Assembly: GCF_000143415.4 (NCBI RefSeq)
Contig: NW_003314342.1
Location: 395,569 to 459,568 of the forward strand
Reading direction: 5' to 3'
DNA: 64,000 nucleotides
DNA from: Selaginella moellendorffii
Taxonomy: Eukaryota; Streptophyta; Lycopodiopsida; Selaginellales; Selaginellaceae
Shown: piece after piece, positions 10,637 to 24,292 of the stretch
Numbering within the stretch: position 1 is the stretch's first letter
Layout: the number at the start of each line of letters is the position of its first letter
Notes under the pieces: generated by a model
Told to the model about the DNA's origin: nothing
Databases searched by the model: none
What the model saw: only the letters and a program-made list of their open reading frames with translations
Translations under genes and position numbers: made by a program

Positions 10637-13600
10637 CTAGAAGATGGAGTCGTATTCTTCCGGAAAAGAGCTCCTCAGGATGGCGATCTGGCCGTCTTTC
10701 TCGAGGATCTCTTCTTCCAGCTGCTGGACCTTCCACCTCATGTCCCCGGAGCTCTGGAGCATGCTGAAAACATCGTCGCAACTCTTGGTTCCTCGTCCAG
10801 CTTTGGTGTCGAGCCCCTCGAGCAGTCTCAGATCGTCCTCGATTTCCTGCGCCTCCATCTTCGTCAGCTTGATCCGGAGATCGTGGACGACCACCCTCAA
10901 CTGGTGGATCTCGTCGTCTTTCTTGGCGGCCTCGAGCTCGGAGGTTCTGAGCTTTGCTCGTAGCTGCTCGGCTTCCTCAGCGTTCTTGTCCTGGATTTCA
11001 ATGGTGGACGAGAGCTGCGAGCTCAATCTTGAGAGCTCGTACTCGGTGTCTGCTAGCTTTGTACGCAGGGGATCGGATTCTAAGTTAAGATCGTCCTTCT
11101 CTTTAAGTTTCTCGGTGGCCTGCGTGACTGCTGCTGCCAGCCTCCCGTTTTCTTCTTGGAGAGCTTTGATTTGCGCAGAGTTTGACGCGACCTGTAAAAC
11201 GAAAACTCACTTTAGAGCTTGGATCATACAAAGGCACCTCTGCTTCTTTCCCTTGAGCAAAGACTAAAAGCTCGTCGTTGATCCCGACTAGCTCGTCTAT
11301 CCGTTGCTTTTGATCATTCGCGTCTCGCTTGAATTCGTGCACCCGCTTGACAAGCTCGTACTTTTCAAGCAGAGCTTCATCCGCTTCCTTCTGTATCCCA
11401 CACATTTTCTTTTTTACCTCTTGAACTTCCGAGTCTTTGCCGCTCACAGCGTCTTCCAGCACCGCTACTTTTGACTCGCTCTTTTTCAAGTCTTCTGCCA
11501 GAGTCGCCCCTTTGCATACGCTCTTTGTCAAGTCTTCTTTCAATTGCATTATCGTTTTCTCTAACAATTGTATCTGTCAGGCAAAAAAGAGGTGTGAGAA
11601 CAAGCTTATCGAAAAGCATGAAACTCACGTCGCCTTTGCTTTCTTCCACCTCGGCCTCCAGCGATGTCTTCAGATCAGTGCAGTGAAGTCGAAGTAGCGA
11701 AAGTGCCGTCTCGGTTTTGGACATTTCACTCGCTAGCTGCTGGTTTACTTCCTCGGCGTGGTGGAGAGCTTTTTCTTTTGCCTTGACTTCTTCAGAAAGC
11801 TCTGAAACCTTGAACTCGTTCCCTGCGTTGTGTCTGTTAGTCGCATCCTGTTTTTCCTGTGAAAAGTGAAAAAACAGAATAAGAAACCGGAAACACGCAG
11901 GAATAACTTCAGACCTCTTCAATGTCACAGTTTAAGTCATTGACATGATTTCCTATTTGCTTCAAAATCGTCACGTAGTGCTCTCGCAGATGTTTCACGT
12001 CATGCTGTTCTTTGTCACAGTCGCCAAAACTGAGATTTTCAAGCTTTTCTTTATGCTCTTGACAAACCACGCTAAGATTCTGCACAGCTGTTTCGAGGTC
12101 GCGCAGTTCACCTGATTTGAAACAGTGTAGAAAAACGAGATGGCTAAAAAAGAGCAGATGTCACCTTGTTCTCCTGCCACAAAGGATTTCTCCAAGTTAC
12201 GATGATCCGGTTTCTCGAGTGAATAATCCTTGTCTGCATCCTTATGGCTTGAACTTGTTCTATATCGGTCATGATCGCTGTAATGTCTTTGTTCTTCATA
12301 AACAGGAGATAAATAAACGTTGGAATAACCATTGGGAGCACAGGACGAATTGTTTCTTTTCGATTTTTGTTCTGGTTGATCGTCGCAACTAGCTGGCCTC
12401 TCGTAGCCACAAGATTGGAAGGCCAAGTCATTTTTTGTTTCCGGAGTCGGCTTTCTAACCTCCGGTTTATTGACGAGTCCCGTTTTGTTTCCGCTCTGTT
12501 CTGTTGAGCAACCGTTGTCGAGAACAGACTCAATTGCTTTGGTAACTTTTACGAACATCTCCTCTTTCAACTTCTTGTCCAGAAGCTTGCTGAAATTTCG
12601 TAAGAGATCATTGAGATCGTTTTCAGCATCATTAGAACGGCCTTCCATGACCGTCTTACTTTCAAGACTCTCAGAGCCTTTTGATACATTTTCGAAGGCC
12701 TGAAATCCACACACTTTGTTAGAAAATAGCAGAGAGCTTTCACTTGTACCTTGCCGGAGCTTTTTCGGGAATCACAGCTCCTAGGAGTATCGTCGCCTGA
12801 GGGCGTCTGTAAAATAACATAGATTAAATTTTGACTTTCTTGTCATACTTAGTACCTCAGGTCGATCATGAACATGATTCTTCTCTTCTTTCGTTGTTGA
12901 ACGCGGTGTTTCATGTTTTTCTTCCTGCATTTCCTCGGAAAGTGCTCTGTACTTTTTTTGAACACTTAGCAGCTGATTCCGGTACGCGTCCCCTTTCATC
13001 TTTTCATGTGCCAGCAACTGTTGAAGTCTCAAAGTTTCCTTTTTTGTTTCCTCTTCATTAAGATTAACGCTATGAACCCGCGGTTGTGCCTCTAAAGCCT
13101 AAGAATGGACAACAAAACTCAGAACTAGCGTAAAATGACAACAGGAAAACTTTAGAAACCTGAGGGAGGTGTTCAAGCCTTGCGTTGTCCTCGACAAAGA
13201 GATTGTTCTCCCGAACATTCATCCGACTGATTGCTAGTTCTGCTCTTGGAATCGACCGTCTCATCACGAACTGACCAGCACCAAGTTGCTCGTGGTTTAT
13301 TCTGCAAGTCTGTCCAACTCAAAGATTAAATCAGAATCAACAATAAAGTAAACCTAGAAAACATACCGGTGAAGGGCTGTTTCTAAAGTTGTGCTCCGGA
13401 ATGCTGGGTTCGTCATAGTCTGAGCGCGAGCAGGTGTCTACTCTGGATTCACAGCTCCAATCCGGACGTGAACCTATCGTCGGATTCTGCTGTTCGCTAG
13501 AGTGTTTCTTCCGCTTGACACTCGTCGCTACTCGCTCGGTCTTGGACGACGACATGTAGTAGTGACTTCCATAGTCGGTCTCTGTGCCAGAATTTACGTC

Positions 13601-14125
13601 CCACTCCTGTAGTAGAACCGGGTTCCCTCTGCTAGGCGGCACGTACCCCAAGGTGCCGGTGTTATAGTTCGTATCCGCGTAAGCAAGAGATTCCATATCC
13701 CTTCTTAAGATCATCTCCTGATGGCAGCTATTCTCCTCTACAAAGAACTCTGCCTTTGGAGCATCCAGAAGTGCCTCACTTTTTTTCGAGCTCTTGTCTA
13801 TGTCTGCTAAGTTTCTGGAGCCTGGCTTGTCCATGTAGTGGTGGTGGTGGTGATGTAAATGGAGCTCCAGTGGTCTGGAGTACTGAGCTTCAAGATTCTA
13901 ATCACAAAAAGAAAGTGATTGAGAATGACACAAAAGAAAGAATAAAGCTTACCTTTTGCCAAACATGCTGGTTGTATTTTATCTCGTGTGGATCGAATCC
14001 GAGGTACAAACAAGCCGCGACTTGAGCTTGTTGTGCCAGATCGAGCGTTTGCTTTCTGGAAGCGCAGCGTTCTCATGAGCGATCTAAGCAAAATTTCGAT
14101 TCTAGAAAATCAAAAGATACCTCAT
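10637..14125 (-). CDS. Long coiled-coil protein, function unknown
   Basis: Multi-exon minus-strand gene with short introns. The first exon may be only five nt (ATGAG at 14121-14125), giving MRKQTLDLAQQAQVAACLYL; an open frame lies upstream without an ATG, so the 5' end is unsure. Exon 2 adds FDPHEIKYNQHVWQK, then an exon with a His run and a Ser/Thr-rich region (13380-13870). From about 13030 down to 10637 the protein is dominated by heptad-like coiled coil, rich in Glu, Lys and Leu (for example EEAEQLRAKLRTSELEAAKK, EEEILEKDGQIAILRSSFPE). It ends EEYDSIF. Such proteins often tether membranes or cytoskeleton, but nothing here identifies the role. The stop is 93 bp from the convergent gene end at 10543. 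Confidence 0.7.
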
Positions 14126-14375
14126 TTCGGGACGAGCCCGCTCCGTGACGCGATCATCACTGCGCAATGGCGCCAGGGAATTCTCGATGTGCTCGCGTAT
14201 CGCGAGCGCAGCATACCTGGCGCATTGTCGGAGACGATCGATCGCTGCGAAAAGGGAGCCAGGATTCTTGGCTCTTTTGCCCTAAAGATCCGACGATGCA
14301 TTCGCGCTCTCACATCGTAGCTGCTCGTTGCTGTGACCGTTAGTGCCGATCCGACGGCTCTGGGTTTTAGGGTTT
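14126..14375. promoter_or_regulatory. Bidirectional promoter region
   Basis: A 250-bp spacer between the divergent coiled-coil gene and NDUFAF7. Both strands carry open frames without convincing starts; it may also hold the 5' UTR of the minus-strand gene. Confidence 0.4.
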
Positions 14376-16333
<1,958 letters not shown>

Positions 16334-16514
16334 TTTCTAAATTTGAAGAGAGCAATGACAAGAAGAAACTCGAGATCATCACATGCCTGTGGAGAGACCA
16401 TTGTGAAACTTTGCTATGTAGCTTCTTCACTTGCGAGAGATTTTGGAGAACGGGTAATAACGTCGAGCCAAGCACTTCCGTACCTGCTGTGTTTAGTGTC
16501 GGATTTATAGAAAA

Positions 16515-16518
<4 letters not shown>

Positions 16519-16546
<28 letters not shown>
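16519..16546. repeat. (TA)n microsatellite
   Basis: Alternating TA run in the 3' flank of NDUFAF7, at the edge of the AT-rich island. Confidence 0.9.
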
Positions 16547-16548
<2 letters not shown>

Positions 16549-16794
16549 CATCAAAAGGTAAATACACTAATTATAATAGTGCAGCATATGAATTGGGATC
16601 TTCATATATATGAATTGTGCAATTGAGATTGAATCTGGTTTATCTATTCTTGTATATAATTTGTCTCAATCAATATATTTATTCTCATATCTTGAGCACT
16701 CATAAAACATAAAAGAAAATATATTTTAAAATTCTAAGTTGTTTAATGTTTTAAAATAAAATATATTAAATATATTTTTAAAATCTATATTAAG
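16547..16794. other. AT-rich spacer
   Basis: Very AT-rich DNA with no gene or repeat that I can name. It marks the transition from the dense gene block to the AT-rich island. Confidence 0.5.
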
Positions 16795-17237
16795 TTATAA
16801 AGAAAAGAATTCAACATGATATGTATTATTTCTAATATAATTTCCCATAAATGCCCAATTTTGCCATCCATACCAACCACTTGTTTCAAATATACCACTA
16901 CCCTTAAATGTTACACCAACAAAAAAAATATCATGTAAGAAAAGTTCAAACTCATTATAAAGTTTATTTTTATCAAAACTTCTGATTTTGAAATTGTTAT
17001 ATGCCTGTGATAATACGATATTCCCATATGTATTATACTTTGTTAATGCTTGAATCATATCAGACTTCCAGTCATAATCATCTAAACTCTGATTTTTATT
17101 ATTACTTATTATCTTTTTAGGAAGATCATATTTTTAAAAAAATTCTTATCTGAGAGATAAATAGATGATAAAGATCTTTGGTAGGTAAAATTAATTCTTA
17201 AAAAGATACATAATATAAAAATAACTAATAACTTCAT
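16795..17237 (-). pseudogene. Small secreted-protein gene relic, copy A
   Basis: Reading the minus strand from ATG at 17237 gives a hydrophobic leader (MKLLVIFILCIFLRI) typical of a signal peptide. A short indel in the A/T tract near codon 36 shifts the frame; the downstream frame then runs intact from the DDYDWKSDMIQALTKYNTYG block to a stop at 16795, ending NNTYHVEFFSL. Aromatic-rich segments GWYGWQNWAFMGNY suggest a folded beta-type domain. I do not recognise the family. Copy B at 19157-19603 is the same gene with a different lesion. Codon use is extremely AT-rich, unlike the other genes in the window. Confidence 0.6.
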
Positions 17238-17383
17238 TCTTAATCTGTTTCAAGTGTATCACTCTAGATGTTTAATCATAAACACTATCACTCTCTAATG
17301 CTCATCCTATTTATCCTATGCAAGGATGCATTGATAAGCTAGAGAGAGTTAGCAATAATTCAACCTAAATATTGAAAAATGTC

Positions 17384-17655
17384 AAAGTTGTCATTTTCTT
17401 GTTTCGCCAAATTAAAATAGAAAATAATATGTAAGTATTATTGTTTGCCAATTCCAAAGATGAATTATAATGATCCTATAACAACGAAATGCTTGTTTTT
17501 TATAGTAAACCTTAATTTAATGCCTCCTAAGTTTATAGATTTTAAACTTAAACTATGTAAATCTTGTTATTGTCCTGTTCCTCCAAATTAAAACAGAAAA
17601 TAATATGTAAGTATTATTGTCTGCTAAACCCAAAGGTGAATTATAATGATCATTA
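17384..17655. repeat. Two copies of a ~180-bp AT-rich repeat
   Basis: The block ending GATGAATTATAATGATC occurs near 17384-17474 and again (GGTGAATTATAATGATCA) near 17565-17652. Related copies sit at 19782-20037 in the same position relative to gene copy B. Confidence 0.6.
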
Positions 17656-17739
17656 GCACGCCCAGCAAATGCTGGGCTGTGCAAAAACTTCTGTCATGAT
17701 GCAAATGGTGTGTATATAAATGGTGTATGCATTATCAGA
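17653..17739 (-). mobile_element. Candidate 87-bp mini-Helitron
   Basis: Read on the minus strand the segment begins TCTGATAATG, ends in CTAA, and has a perfect 8-bp hairpin (GCCCAGCA, TT, TGCTGGGC) three bases before CTAA. The base before it on that strand is A and the base after is T. These are the hallmarks of Helitron ends (5'-TC, 3' hairpin, CTRR, A/T target). The other copies of the surrounding ~180-bp repeat lack the segment. There is no coding capacity, so it would be non-autonomous. Confidence 0.45.
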
Positions 17740-17814
17740 TTTAATTTTTTGACAGTAAACTATACTAACACTTAATAAAATTATTAATCAAACCCATATT
17801 ATCTGAGAGAGAGC

Positions 17815-18780
17815 ACGGGCAAATTATTTCCGGACAGAGAAGAAAGAACCTGGCTTGGACAGCATTTGGGCATGGCACTACCCTATGTCATTTCTTTGGG
17901 TCCATAGCTCACTCCAGACACTAACTATTGTAGTGGAAAGAGGCTTTCAAGCTATAGAACAGAAGTTTTTTGGGACAGAGTTTAACAATGATAGTGTACA
18001 TTCTTTAAACACTTGAAATAAAAAAAGCTCGACACTCATAGAAGACTTTAGAGTCCAAATGTGAAATCTTGTTTGCAATTTTCTTTCCCAGCTTCAAGGC
18101 CTGATGTCTAGCCTTTATTTCAAAGAGCAGAACCTCAGTGGCGGTGGTGATAACCAAGTTCCGCCAGCCACCGTCACTGCCAAGGTGAGAAGAAGAAGAC
18201 ACAGCTCCATCTCCAGCAGTGAATGACGTGGGAAACCGAGCAGTGCCTGGTGTGAGCATGATAATCCAGCTCCCCATTCCAAAGATTCCCATGTAGCGCG
18301 AGACGCACCACCACCACATATCAATCATACCCTGGACAGACAAACATGAGAAGAAAAGCATTACAGCTGCGACAGCCCAGCTGTAGGAAAAGAGAATCTC
18401 CCAAAGTTGAAAATTTTTTCTTCTCCCACTCAGGAGGTAGAAAACTTTGTGACTGTTTGATATGGAATTGCTCTTGTTTTGTATGGAGATGATAAGATTA
18501 CTGGATCACAGCATTCAGCTCAGCCAGAGAACAAGACGTTGGACCCAAACTGGACGAGCTCTTTCATCACATCAAGAATAGGGAGATCTTACCTCACATA
18601 GCATTTCGTGCACTCCATCAATGCTCCCAAGCCCACAAGATCTCTGACTACCCACATTCCCGCTCAATCTCACCAATCATATAAATATAGTCCCATGCTC
18701 AAGTTGAACAAAGCCCTTAGACACTTCTCATATCAGCTTGATTTTTCCTGCAACCATGTTTACTGAGGTTAGCTCAAGCC
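17815..18780. other. Higher-GC island of unknown origin
   Basis: This ~950-bp stretch has gene-like base composition inside AT-rich DNA. The longest frame (18005-18361, minus) contains a Ser/Gly-rich part and LGKKIANKISHLDSKVFY, but I cannot assign it. Near 18682 a TATA-like motif (CATATAAATATAG) lies upstream of an ATG at 18757 whose frame runs into AT-rich DNA and stops. It may be a captured or truncated gene or promoter. Confidence 0.3.
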
Positions 18781-19156
18781 TTGGATCCAATGCCCAACGA
18801 CTTTATTGGTTTATATTAAATTTTAACTTAATAACTCTTAAGTTCTGAATGTCAAAGTACTATCCAATTTGGATAGGATCCATACTTCTATATCAGTAGA
18901 GCTTATTAATGTACCTATTCTTATATCCCAACAAGAACTTCTGATTTTCTTTATAGACTATTATCATTTAAAATTTTGTAACTTCTTAATCAAATTAAGT
19001 TAATAATCAGGAAAAACTATCAGCAGCTCAAAAGGCAAATGCAAGTAAAATATCTTCCATAAAGTTTAAGAAATAATACTACTCAATTTTAGAAAATATG
19101 TTTTAGTGTCTATAGTGCTTTAAATGGTAACTTTTTTTTTCTTAACATTTTATGTA

Positions 19157-19603
19157 AAGTTATATAGGAAAGAATTCAACATGGTATGTATTATTTCTAA
19201 TATAATTTCCATTAAATGCTCAATTTTGCCATCCATATCAACAATTTGTTTCAAATATTCCATAACCTTTAAATGTTACACCAAGAAAAAAGAATTCATG
19301 CAAGAAAAGTCCAAATTCATTATAAAGATTATTTTAATCAAAACTTCTGATTTTGAAATCTTTATATGCATATGCTAAGAGGATATTCCCATATGTATTA
19401 TACTTTGTTAATGCTTGAATCATATCAGACTTCCATTCATAATCATCTAAACTATGACTTTTATTATTACCTATGGTCTTGTTATGAGGATAATATTTAA
19501 AAATCAAATTCTTATCTGAGAGATAAATAGATGATAAAGATCTTTCATAGGTAGAATCAATCTTTAAGAAGACACATAATATAAAAATAACTAATAACTT
19601 CAT
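19157..19603 (-). pseudogene. Small secreted-protein gene relic, copy B
   Basis: Paralogue of 16795-17237. ATG at 19603 opens MKLLVIFILCVFLKI and continues through DDYEWKSDMIQALTKYNTYG to an in-frame stop after KIRSFD, where copy A has a lysine codon. Nucleotide similarity continues past the stop to about 19157. The N-terminal half is intact here and broken in copy A; the C-terminal half is intact in copy A and cut here. Confidence 0.6.
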
Positions 19604-19781
19604 CCTTAATCCATGCTTAAGTGTATGTAACTCTAGATGTATAATAATTACAAAGACAATAACTCTCCAATGCTCATCCTATTTATCTGAGTTTTGAATG
19701 CAAGAATGCATTGACAGAAATATAACTAGAGAGAGTTAGCAATAATTCAACTTAAATTATAAAGCTTAAATGATGTCAAAT

Positions 19782-20037
19782 TTGTCATTGTCTTGTTCCT
19801 CTGAAATTAAATAGAAAATAATATATAAGTATTACTATCTGCCAAATCCAAAGGTGAATTATAATGATCATTTTGCACTTTTGATTTTTGTATATATTAA
19901 ACCTTAACTTAATGCCTCTTAAATTTATAGATATTTTAAACTTAAATGATGTAAAAGTTATCATTAAAAAGTTAAATAATATGTAAGTATTATTATCTGC
20001 CAAAGATGAATTATAATGATCATTTTGTGCCTTTGAT
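19782..20037. repeat. Two more copies of the ~180-bp AT-rich repeat
   Basis: Blocks ending GAATTATAATGATCATTTTG near 19872 and again near 20032, matching those at 17384-17655. Confidence 0.6.
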
Positions 20038-20138
20038 GACAAGGTGCTAATGCTAATGCCTGTAAAGTTCTAAATGTCCACCAGCCAGACTTACTATATC
20101 TAATTAAGGCTTTTCATTTTTTAAGAGGGAAGATTATA

Positions 20139-20151
20139 AATGTGTGTGTGT

Positions 20152-20207
<56 letters not shown>
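20139..20207. repeat. Compound (TG)n(TC)n(TA)n microsatellite
   Basis: Three successive dinucleotide runs without interruption. Confidence 0.9.
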
Positions 20208-20526
20208 TCCAGAACTTATTAAGTATTTCTAAATGGAAAATAATTTTTTCCATGACAAATGTGGATGTTATTATTTACAGATGGTTAGACTGATTTTAAA
20301 AGTTCTTAATCCTATGAAGTTCATAACCAAGCAAAACTATCAATTTGTATTGCAATTCAAAAGGTAAATACAGTGAATGTTTCATAAAATTCGAGAAAGA
20401 ATATTACTAAATTTTAGAAAACTTAAATGAAAAATAAAGAAAACATGTTTAAGATGGTGAAATAAATTTTAATTTTAATTAAAAAATTGTATAAAACTGC
20501 ACAGCGGCTGCGTCGAAAGCAAATAC

Positions 20527-21974
20527 CTAGCTATCTCTGTACACCTCTGGCTTGTGGCCTTGCCAAAACCAGTTTGCTCTATACTTACAGTTACGGGACT
20601 TGGCCTCCGTGTTAAGTATGAGATTGACGAGTATGGGCTCTTGCGTCGGATTGACTATGTTGATCCACATCTTTTCCTTGACTCCTATTTGCACCATTTC
20701 GAATGACAGCGCCTGTCCAGGAATTAATGTTGGCTCGTTTTGATTTGCAGCCAAACCCGGCTTTTCGGATATCTCGCTGTCTCAACAACGTACGTACAAA
20801 GTTGGCCGCTGGCTTATTTGAGTTTTAAGCTGCTAGCTTCAGAGTTACCTTGAGGAGTGCTTCCACCATTCTAAGTGCCATCAAATCGTTGGTTTGTACC
20901 CAACTTCCTGCTTCATTGTCCTGCTTTGCAGCCTTGGTCACTTATGCTGCAGCTACTGACGATTCTTTTTCGCAAGTCCCTGACAGTTCCACGTTAGGAT
21001 TGAGAGCGTAGTCATGGAGCAACGTATTTCCAGGAGAATACCGTGTTATCCACGGATCGTCCAGCCTCTCCGGTGAAACTAGCATTCCGTGCGAAGCATA
21101 CTTTTCGTCCTTGTTTTCGAGAGAATTGCCGAGGGGAAACCATTTGCGAAGCAGCTGGAGACTTTATCCGTTGGTGACGACTCATCAGTTGCCGACGAGC
21201 AGAGGGCTTTCTTGTGAGAATCTCCAGGCCAGACATGCAGTTCCGTAATTTCGATGGCCTCTTCGTCCGGGTTGTAGAAACTTAATGTTCTCTGGATGAG
21301 CTTGCCTTGGACTGCTTCAGTATCTTCCAAGCTCGTAGCCTGATGAGAATTTCCGACAGCTTCGCCAATCACCAGCGTTTCGAGGCCTCCAGCACTGGTC
21401 TGGAAGAGGATCTTCCCGCTGGCTATTCCAGTCTTCCGGGGCAAGAACACAACTGCCACTGTCAGATTCTCGCCGGGAGCTACGACGCTTTTCTCGTCAA
21501 GAGCTTGGATAAAAAACTGCTTGTCTGTGCTGGTAGCCTGAAGAATTTTGATCCAGGAGCTGTTGTCAGTGTTCAGTATCGTCAGAAACTTTATCGACGG
21601 AGAGAAGAGGGCCTGCTGATTAAACTCCAGACTTCTGGGAACGACTGCGGCGTTGTCATTCCGCTGCTCCTCCAGAGCTAAAACTTGACACTCTTGCTGC
21701 GTCGGTGAGGCATACTGAAGAAATGATGCCAGCTCTGGAGGTTCCTGCTGCTGCTCTACTGAAGTGGTGCTACTGCTCTCTCCTGAGAATTGTCTGCACA
21801 CGTGATGGCAGCATCCAATTGTGATGCACACTTGCATCTGGACCTGTTTATTACGGTTGCAGAAGAGAAAGAAGTCCCTGCTCCTCTGTCGAAGATCTTG
21901 TGCTCTGCCTGCAGGGGAACCGGGCTCTGCACAAGAAGTAGCAGCAGCAGCAAAAACAGGTGTACAGTAGACAT
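20527..21974 (-). pseudogene. Truncated TMEM131-like gene (5' part only)
   Basis: ATG at 21974 gives a signal peptide (MSTVHLFLLLLLLLVQSPV); a 50-nt intron (21794-21843) joins it to the exon running to about 21100. That exon resembles the N-terminal PapD-like region of plant TMEM131-like proteins: LEFNQQALFSPSIKFLTILN, GENLTVAVVFLPRKTGIASG, TLSFYNPDEEAIEITELHVW. Further blocks follow in shifted frames: SPERLDDPWITRYSPGN, then EMVQIGVKEKMWINIVNPTQ ending near 20527. A frame change near 21130 and an in-frame TAA near 20945 suggest decay, although mini-introns cannot be excluded. The normal protein is over 1000 aa; everything after the second block is missing, replaced by AT-rich DNA. Confidence 0.6.
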
Positions 21975-22903
21975 TCTTTTCGGGAAATCTGGCTTCTCAA
22001 CCTGAAACAAAAAGATTTGTAGATTCAGGACGAGCAGCACGACACGCAGACGCGGATTAAGAGAAAGACGGTGGTTGGTACTGCAAACTAAACTCTGAGA
22101 AAAATTCACGGGCAGGTGCAATGCATCTAATGTGATGACTCGTACTGGAGGGGATCTTATACAAAAGAATTGATCAGGCAGGCCAAGAAAAAAATCAACA
22201 AAAATGCCGCTCGAGGTACATGCAAACTCAGTTGACATTGTTAGAGTATGAGGAAAACTAGAGACTAGAACATGCTGCTGCCATCATACCTTACTGGTGG
22301 CTTACAACACGTACATCCAGCGCTCCAATTCTATAAGAACCACGATTAGAGAGGTACTGGAAAACGAAGAAAAAAAACTCAACTAAACCGGAGGAGGCGG
22401 CCGGCGAGGACCTGTTAGCTGTAACAATCCCAAAACGAAGCTGCTCAAACTGACAAGCCTGTCGGTAATGAAATACGGTTTGAAGTTTATTCCCTGTCAT
22501 CCTGATGAAAGCCGAGCATCATCCACCACTAGTCATCGATTGGATCAGCAACTCGTTTTTCCTTCCGAGTAGAGAGCGAAGGGACCAGCTGCTTTTAGGA
22601 GTCTTAGGACTGACGTGAGAACAGGAGACTTGCAACCTGCGATGCAAAGATTTCAAAAGAACAATTAGAAACGCCTCCACGCATTTCAACCTCGATTTGG
22701 CTTTTGCTACGGAACATACAAAAGTGTTTTTCAACCTGTAAAACAAAAGCACAAAGTAAAACCGGCTTCAAAGAACTCTAGCGTTTCAACCTCGATAGGA
22801 TGTTGCTCTCACTTACGGCACTTGCTAAAAGTTAAGAAGAAGATGTCACCTTTGTTGAAAGGTAGGAGAGGTTACTTGGCCTTCTTTCACATTATTCGAT
22901 CAG
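21975..22903. other. Spacer with no recognised gene
   Basis: This holds the 5' flank of the TMEM131-like relic and the 3' flank of the F-box gene. Short frames only; possible non-coding leader exons. Confidence 0.4.
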
Positions 22904-24200
22904 TCAAAATAGTTGCTGGGAAACGCGAATGGCCACCACTGGCCCGCCGACCCCAGCATGCATGGCATAGAACTTGACTTGCAAACCTGCACAAGTGTAG
23001 TTTTAATTCTCTACAACATCATAAAAGTCTTTTGCTATACGCACCGCCATTCTTTAGAAGATTGGTACATCCAGCCGCACCGAAGGGAGAGACGCGGCTG
23101 GTCGGTTGATAGTTCCCGTTCTCCGCGGTCCATGATTTGAAATTGAGAATGCCTGTGGCCCGCAGTAAACATCTGACAAAGAAAAAAAGAAAAGAAAGGA
23201 TACCTGAATTGGCAGTGTCTTTGTCGATCAAGCGCTTGTAATCGAACACTGCTCCAGCTGCGACGTCACAGTTTTCACGGATGTTCCTGACTCCGATTTC
23301 TTTAAAGGACCATGTTCTGTTCTGGTACTCTTCGTGCAGGAACAACTCCCAGTTGCGAAAGTCCAGTGTCTGCATTGTCCCTGCAAACAAGGCTTAGCTC
23401 ATCTACGAAGATAATGAAAATGTAAGTATTCTCCCAAACCAGGGCATGCAGGCAAGTTACAAACGGGGCAGCACATCATATGAAGATCTAGAGGGAAAAA
23501 AAAAAAAAAAACGGCAAAATGAAAGCGTCGTAAGAATAGATGAAGGGAACCTTGAACTGAAGCAAACCTGCGATCCAGATGCCAGGGAGCACGTTTGGCA
23601 CAAGGCACAATGCCGAGCTCTCATCGAGTTTTATCCTCTTTGACTTTGAGATTCGTTGCCAGAGCCTGCCAGCAGCGAGCGCCTTGCCGGAAACGAGCGT
23701 AAAAGCACCTATTCGCATCCAATCTAGAACAGGAAAACGTAACCATGGAATGAAAGACTGTATACGTAACGAGTACCTCGATGTTTCTCGCGTTCATGGA
23801 TGCTGTAGCTATGGCTTCCAGTGACTGCAAGAGACCGATCGCGTTAACATGGACAAGAATCTGTGAGACAACGAGTACATACCAAATGACGATCGATAGA
23901 GCTCTCTCCAGCTGAAATGCGGCCGAAATTTCGACGCCTCGCTGCCGATGCCGATCTCGAGCCGCTTGAGCGACAGCGCTTTCCACAGTCGCTCATCCAT
24001 GGCTATCGGCACGAAGAACCGCGCCGTGAGGGCGAGGCGCGCTAGATCGGCCGCATCGAGGAAGGTCGCGATGCACTCCCAGATGTCCGCATTGTAGCTG
24101 GAACAATCCAAGAACGATCGATTTCCAGAAATCGAGAGAGATTCACTCACAGTTTCTCCTGGAACGCGAGCTCGGCGCGGCGCTTCCTCGTCAACACCAT
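22904..24200 (-). CDS. F-box protein, plant At3g61730/At5g36000 type, 294 aa
   Basis: Predicted SCF ubiquitin-ligase adaptor. Eight exons: 24151-24200, 23883-24097, 23777-23824, 23568-23723, 23440-23487, 23204-23380, 23045-23152 and 22904-22986; lengths sum exactly to 294 codons plus stop. The start is MVLTRKRRAELAFQEKL, then a degenerate F-box (IWECIATFLDAADLARLALT, about residues 22-60). The C-terminal part carries WMRIGAFTLVSGKALAAGRLW, PNVLPGIWIAG, a cysteine cluster CCPVCNLPACPG, GTMQTLDFRNWELFLHEEYQ and a final block VKFYAMHAGVGGPVVAIRVS. This order matches a small plant F-box family that I recall from Arabidopsis, one member of which (RMF) affects male fertility. The substrate is unknown. 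Confidence 0.8.
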
Positions 24201-24292
24201 CGCTGCTACGACGATAGGTTTACATAAGAGAGTTTAAACTTGGCCACGGGCGGGACAGGAAGTAATCCGAGCCGTTCGTCGGGCCGGCTGCA

